NCBI GenBank assembly: GCA_964508025.1
Contig: CAZDSF010000032.1
Span: 1-41,262, forward strand
DNA: 41,262 bases
From: JAAZNO01 sp964508025
GTDB lineage: Bacteria; Chloroflexota; Anaerolineae; B4-G1; SLSP01
Reading direction: 5' to 3'
The stretch's first letter is position 1. The number at the start of each line of letters is the position of its first letter. Under the pieces are notes generated by a model. It was not told where the DNA came from. It did not search any database and worked only from the letters and a program-made list of their open reading frames with translations. The translations under genes and the position numbers were made by a program. Of this stretch, positions 37,625 to 41,262 are shown one piece after another.

Positions 37625-39088
37625 TCATGCGCTTTTCGGGCGGGCTGTCATCTGGCTCGCAGCGGCGATGGCGCTTTCCCGTTCTTCCCGCCACGCTCGC
37701 TGCGCCGCGAGCTGCGCCTGGCGTGCGGCGATCAGCCGACGCATTTCCGGTTCCGCCGCGCCGCCGATGTGCTGCCGTCGCGCAAGGCACGCTGCCGGAT
37801 CGAGCGCGGCGAGCAGCGCCTCCTGGCTCAGGGCAATCTCCGCGCCCGTTTCGGCTTCTACCGCGGCGCTGAGTTGCGCCGCGTCCAGCTCGTGCAGCCG
37901 TTGCCCCGCTTCGATGGCGCGATCCACCGTCTTACCCACAGCGGTGTACACGGCGCGGTAGGGCAGCCGGTAGGTCTGCGCCAGGTAATCCGCCAGGTCG
38001 GTCGCCAGCGAATAGTTGGCGAGCACCGCCTCAAGCATCCGCGCGTGGTTTACCTCCAGGGTTGTCAGGACGCCCACCAGCGCTTCGAGACCTGCCAGCG
38101 TCCGGTTCAGCCCCTCGGTGACGGTGGCCTTGCTCTCGCGTGAATCCCGATTGTAGCCGAAGGGCAGGCTGCGCAGCACCTCCAGCGTCTCGAAGAGCCG
38201 CGCGTAGACGGCGCTGGCGTTCGCCCGCAGCAGCTCCAGTACGTCGGGGTTCTTCTTCTGCGGCATGATGGAGCTGCCCGTGACTTTGCCCATGCGCTGC
38301 GCCACATTGCCGCCCAGCGTGACCATGCCGAACTCGAAGGTGTTGAACAACAGCAAGTCTTGCGCCAGCTTGCTCAGATGCAGGTTGATGAACGCCAGGT
38401 CGCTCAGCACTTCGGCTTCGTGTTCGCCGCGACTGGCGATGGCGTCCAGCGGCAGCTCCTGCACGCTGTCGAAGCCCAACAGCGTCGCCGTCAGCGCCCG
38501 GTCGAGCGGCCACGAGGTGCCGTAGCTCTCCGCCGCGCCCAGCGGACAGCGGTTGTGACGCGCAAAGCTCTCCTGAAGTCGCTCGGCGTCGCGGAAGAAC
38601 ATATCCGCGTAAGCCAGGCACCATTGCCCGAAGGTGGTGGGTTTGGCGGGCTGGGTGTGCGTGTAGCCGGGCATCACGGTGTGAATGTGCGCTTCCGCCA
38701 GCGTGAGCAACGCCTCGATAGTGCGGCACAGCGCGGCGTGCGCCGCCAGCGTCCGGTCGCGGAGCCAGAGCCGCTGGGCCGTCGTGACCTGATCGTTGCG
38801 GCTGCGGCCCGTGTGAACCTTGCCGCCGATGGCTTTTCCCGCCAGCTGTGTGATCTCGCGCTCCAGGGTGAGCTGCGCGCCGAGAGCCGGGTCAATGGCG
38901 TAGCGGCCTTCCGCCAGCCGCGCCTCGAGCGTGTCCAGCGCTGCAAGTATCGCCGCCAGCTCGTGCGGTTGCACTACGCCGATATGCGCCAGCATGATGA
39001 CGTGCGCGCGCGTCCCCCACATATCGTAGGGCGCCATTTCCAGATCGAGCCGTCGCTGCTCTTCGGTGACAATGTAAGAATCGCTCAT
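37625..39088 (-). CDS. argH: argininosuccinate lyase
   Basis: A 487-residue enzyme of the fumarase/aspartase superfamily. It splits argininosuccinate to arginine and fumarate, the last step of arginine synthesis. It has HTGRSRNDQVTTAQRLWLRD near residue 95, MPGYTHTQPAKPTTFGQWCLAY near 145, and the signature TGSSIMPQKKNPDVLELLRA near 270 with the catalytic Ser loop. The N-terminus is shorter than usual (no MKLWGGRF start), and the C-terminus carries an extra 50-residue helix. ATG 39088 has AGGA. The 39-bp gap to the carbamoyltransferase gene contains TTACGCATTACG repeats. Confidence 0.95.
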   Translation of the reverse strand: MSDSYIVTEEQRRLDLEMAPYDMWGTRAHVIMLAHIGVVQPHELAAILAALDTLEARLAEGRYAIDPALGAQLTLEREITQLAGKAIGGKVHTGRSRNDQVTTAQRLWLRDRTLAAHAALCRTIEALLTLAEAHIHTVMPGYTHTQPAKPTTFGQWCLAYADMFFRDAERLQESFARHNRCPLGAAESYGTSWPLDRALTATLLGFDSVQELPLDAIASRGEHEAEVLSDLAFINLHLSKLAQDLLLFNTFEFGMVTLGGNVAQRMGKVTGSSIMPQKKNPDVLELLRANASAVYARLFETLEVLRSLPFGYNRDSRESKATVTEGLNRTLAGLEALVGVLTTLEVNHARMLEAVLANYSLATDLADYLAQTYRLPYRAVYTAVGKTVDRAIEAGQRLHELDAAQLSAAVEAETGAEIALSQEALLAALDPAACLARRQHIGGAAEPEMRRLIAARQAQLAAQRAWREERESAIAAASQMTARPKSA

Positions 39089-39127
39089 AGGTATCCTGTA
39101 GGCTTGTTACGCATTACGCGGTACGCA

Positions 39128-40165
39128 TTACGATAGAATGGCCGTCAGCAGCGCCATCTGCGCCCACATGCGGTTCTCTGCTTGCTGTACCACGATGGAG
39201 GCAGGGCTATCCAGCACATCGTCGGTCACGACAATGTTGCGCCGCACGGGAAGGCAGTGCATGAACACGGCGTTGTGCGTGCGCGCCATCTTCTCGCTGT
39301 CCACAATCCAGTGTTTCAACCCGTCGCGCAGCTGCTTCTCGGCGTCCCAATCGCCATAGTGCGCCAGCGCGCCCCAGCTCTTGGCGCAGATGACGTGCGC
39401 GCCGTCGAAAGCCTCCGCTTGATGATGCGAGACGCTCAACGAACCGCCTGCCGTCGCCGTGCGCGCCGCCGCCGTCGCCATGACCTCGGCGTCGAGCTCC
39501 CAGCCTTCGGGATGCGCCACCACCACGTCCATGCCCAGATCGCAGGCGGCGAGCATCTGTGAGTGCGGCGTCGCCATGGGTAGCGCCTTGGGGTGATACG
39601 CCCAGGTGAGGACGTACTTTTTGCGCTGCGGATTGCCGAGCGTCTCCTTGAGGGTCAGCGCGTCGCCCAATCCCTGGCAGGGATGGTAGACGTTGGATTC
39701 CATGTTGATGACGGGGACGGTGGCGTATTTGGCGAAGCCGCGCACCACGGTATCCTGCTTGCTCACCGCCCACGCGCCCACGTCCACGCTCTTCGCGGCG
39801 GTTGTCACGAGCTCGCTGCTGCGGATGGCGAGGGCGTCGCAGTAGCGCGAGAGCACCGGCGCGGCCTCCTTCACGTGCTCCACTGTGGCGCCGTCCATGA
39901 CCACCCCTTCCTGGAACTCGAAAGTCCATGCGCCGGAACCCGGCGCCAGTTCGATCGCCTGTCCGCCCAACTTGAGCATTCCCGCCGCAAAGGACATCCG
40001 CGTTCGCACCGAGGGGTTGAAGAACACGGTGGCCAGGATTTTGCCCGGCAGCTGTGGCGCGGCTGCGCCTCTCTTGATCGCCAGGCCGAATTCCACCAAC
40101 GCCTGAATCTGCTCCAGGCTGAAATCCGCCGTATTGATAAAATGCTTACCTTCCATGCCGAACAT
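39128..40165 (-). CDS. argF': N-acetylornithine-type carbamoyltransferase
   Basis: A 345-residue aspartate/ornithine carbamoyltransferase family enzyme. FFNPSVRTRMSFAAG near residue 48 binds carbamoyl phosphate. GAWTFEFQEGVVMDG, KKYVLTWAYHPKALPMATPHS, SWGALAHYGDW and FMHCLPVRRNIVVTDDVLDSP match the N-acetylornithine (Xanthomonas) and N-succinylornithine (Bacteroides) branch rather than ornithine carbamoyltransferase (which has STRTR). The product would be N-acetylcitrulline, later deacylated before argininosuccinate synthesis. Acetyl or succinyl preference cannot be settled by eye; the upstream argB favours acetyl. ATG 40165 has AAAGGAG eight bases upstream. It lies between argB and argH. Confidence 0.9.
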   Translation of the reverse strand: MFGMEGKHFINTADFSLEQIQALVEFGLAIKRGAAAPQLPGKILATVFFNPSVRTRMSFAAGMLKLGGQAIELAPGSGAWTFEFQEGVVMDGATVEHVKEAAPVLSRYCDALAIRSSELVTTAAKSVDVGAWAVSKQDTVVRGFAKYATVPVINMESNVYHPCQGLGDALTLKETLGNPQRKKYVLTWAYHPKALPMATPHSQMLAACDLGMDVVVAHPEGWELDAEVMATAAARTATAGGSLSVSHHQAEAFDGAHVICAKSWGALAHYGDWDAEKQLRDGLKHWIVDSEKMARTHNAVFMHCLPVRRNIVVTDDVLDSPASIVVQQAENRMWAQMALLTAILS

Positions 40166-40189
40166 AGCTCATGCTCCTTTCACTATTCT

Positions 40190-41119
40190 CTACTCTCTGC
40201 CCACTATCTCACTTTCGTACCGCGCCTTTTCTGCCGCGCCCACAATCATCGTGCCGTGACCGGCGTTGGTGAAGACCTCCGCGAGCAGGGCGGTGGGATC
40301 TGCGCCGTTGATGAGCGAGACCCGTTTCGCGCCGCCGCGAATGGCCTGGATGCAGCTCTGCAGCTTGGGGATCATGCCCTTCTGCACGCCGCCGCTTTTG
40401 AGCAACGCCTCCGCTTCCTCCACATCGAGGTATGAGATGAAGGAGCGCTCGTCGTTGCGGTCGCGGTATAGCCCGCGCACATCGGTCACGTTAATGAAGC
40501 GCTCCGCTTGCAGCGCGGCGGCGATGTTGCCCGCCACCGTATCCGCGTTGATGTTGAAGATGTTGCCCTCTCGATCCGCGCCCAGGCAGGCGATGACGGG
40601 GATGTAGCCGCCGCTGAGCAATTGCCGCAAAACGCCCACATTGACCGAGACGATGTCGCCCACGTAACCGTAATCTACCGCTTCTTCCAGGCCGGTTTCG
40701 CGGTTGAGCACCTGCACCACGGGGCGTTTCTGCGCCACGATGAGATCGGCATCCACGCCGGAGAGGCCCACCGCCAGCGCGCCGAAGCTGCGCAGCGCTG
40801 AGAGAATCTCCAGGTTGACCTTGCCGCCGTAGACCATTTTGGCGGCTTCGAGCGATTTCTCATCCGTGACGCGCCGCCCGTTCACGAAGCGGCTTTCGTG
40901 GTGCAGGTCGCGCAGCAATTGCGTGGCCTGATCCCCGCCGCCGTGAATCACGACGACGCGGATCCCAACGCTGTGGAGCAGCGTCAAATCCTGCGCCAGC
41001 GTCCGCAAGCTGAGCGGATCTTCAACCAGCCGTCCGCCCACCTTGATGACGAAGATCGCATCCTTGTACTTTTGGATATAAGGCAGCGCCTCGCGCAGTA
41101 ATGTCATATCTTGCATCAT
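40190..41119 (-). CDS. argB: acetylglutamate kinase
   Basis: A 309-residue amino-acid kinase family enzyme that phosphorylates N-acetylglutamate in arginine synthesis. It has IFVIKVGGRLVEDP near residue 22, VVVIHGGGDQATQLL near 55, SGVDADLI, GYIPVIACLGADREGNIFNINADTVAGNIAAAL near 180, VTDVRGLYRD and the GGVQKGMIPKLQSCIQAIRGGAKRV end. The N-terminal helix extension (MTLLREALPYIQKYKD) is the type seen in arginine-sensitive hexameric forms, so feedback inhibition is plausible. The start may be ATG 41119 or 41116; GGAG fits either. It is the first complete gene of the arg row in this window. Confidence 0.95.
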   Translation of the reverse strand: MMQDMTLLREALPYIQKYKDAIFVIKVGGRLVEDPLSLRTLAQDLTLLHSVGIRVVVIHGGGDQATQLLRDLHHESRFVNGRRVTDEKSLEAAKMVYGGKVNLEILSALRSFGALAVGLSGVDADLIVAQKRPVVQVLNRETGLEEAVDYGYVGDIVSVNVGVLRQLLSGGYIPVIACLGADREGNIFNINADTVAGNIAAALQAERFINVTDVRGLYRDRNDERSFISYLDVEEAEALLKSGGVQKGMIPKLQSCIQAIRGGAKRVSLINGADPTALLAEVFTNAGHGTMIVGAAEKARYESEIVGRE

Positions 41120-41229
41120 GTAGCTCCATAGTTAGCCGTGAGCTGTGATGGGAAATGAGTGATGGGGGCAGCAATGTGGAGCGCCCATCACTTCTTACGC
41201 ATCACCTGTTACGCATCACTCGTTACGCA
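41120..41229. repeat. spacer with TTACGCATCAC / TTACGCATTACG repeats
   Basis: Upstream of argB, 41191-41236 holds three TTACGCATCAC/TTACG words. The rest has GATGGG-type words (GATGGGAAATGAGTGATGGG at about 41148). GGAGCTAC before argB is the ribosome-binding site. Confidence 0.65.
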
Positions 41230-41262
41230 TTACGATAGCACTTCCCCCAACGCTGTGACCAG
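41230..41262 (-). CDS. C-terminus of a further gene, possibly argD
   Basis: On the minus strand the last eleven codons read LVTALGEVLS and TAA (41230-41232). The hydrophobic-helix ending and the position upstream of argB would fit an acetylornithine aminotransferase (argD) or another arg gene. Ten residues cannot identify a family, so this is a guess from context. Confidence 0.4.
   Translation of the reverse strand: MVTALGEVLS

Noticed and set aside
39128..40165. Ornithine carbamoyltransferase (argF)
   Set aside because: The motifs FFNPSVRTR, GAWTFEFQEGVVMDG and YHPKALP belong to the acetyl/succinylornithine branch.
1..41262. tRNA, rRNA, riboswitch or insertion sequence
   Set aside because: No cloverleaf, rRNA segment, recognised aptamer or transposase was visible by eye on either strand. 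A covariance-model search would be needed to exclude small RNAs.

Overview
The window looks like a scaffold from a GC-rich, probably uncultivated member of the Chloroflexota (Anaerolineae/Caldilineae-like). This is an inference. It rests on several lipoproteins with long Thr/Pro/Ala linkers, a complete AmmeMemoRadiSam set, an N-acetylornithine-type carbamoyltransferase, LeuC/LeuD-type hydro-lyases, and spacers built from degenerate short-period repeats. Two runs of exactly 100 N (5231-5330 and 32365-32464) are scaffold gaps. No rRNA, tRNA, insertion sequence or CRISPR array was found.

Left part (1-7.2 kb): a helical-repeat protein of unknown function and a YjbQ-family enzyme on the plus strand face a four-gene minus-strand row. 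That row encodes a secreted DUF2207-like membrane protein with a Cys/His repeat tail, a radical SAM/SPASM enzyme with an N-terminal PqqD-like peptide-binding domain, a coiled-coil protein and a zinc-ribbon membrane protein. It has the layout of an undescribed peptide-modification system acting on the repeat tail. Closing the first N gap by a 55-bp overlap restores the tail in frame.

Middle (7.2-25.4 kb): mostly housekeeping and single genes. These are transketolase, a histidine phosphatase, a TspO-like membrane protein, a HEAT-repeat protein, a DUF5107 lipoprotein and a DUF4870 protein. They are followed by a minus-strand run of S1-type RNA-binding protein, radical SAM enzyme, Memo-like protein and AMMECR1, in which the radical SAM gene has an in-frame TAG. 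Then come a lipoprotein, a methyltransferase, a small membrane protein, an M3 oligoendopeptidase and the catalytic subunit of an acyl-CoA mutase. Strong hairpins separate most convergent units.

Right part (25.4-36.2 kb): a Phd/PIN toxin-antitoxin pair with a near-consensus promoter lies ahead of a plus-strand metabolic cluster. The cluster encodes an ATP-grasp acyl-CoA ligase beta subunit fused to a ferredoxin domain, its alpha subunit, a citryl-CoA lyase-like protein, an HD-domain protein, two LeuC/LeuD-type hydro-lyases (interrupted by a DUF3800 gene) and an isocitrate/homoisocitrate-type dehydrogenase. Together these could interconvert oxaloacetate plus acetyl-CoA, citryl-CoA, citrate, isocitrate and 2-oxoglutarate, or run the same chemistry on a homologous tricarboxylate.

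End (36.2-41.3 kb): an FGE-like lipoprotein and a FmdB zinc ribbon, then minus-strand arginine genes: acetylglutamate kinase, acetylornithine-type carbamoyltransferase, argininosuccinate lyase and the tail of one more gene, possibly argD. Repeat words of the TTACGCATTACG type occur between many genes, and related spacer-like sequence appears inside two coding sequences of the metabolic cluster.
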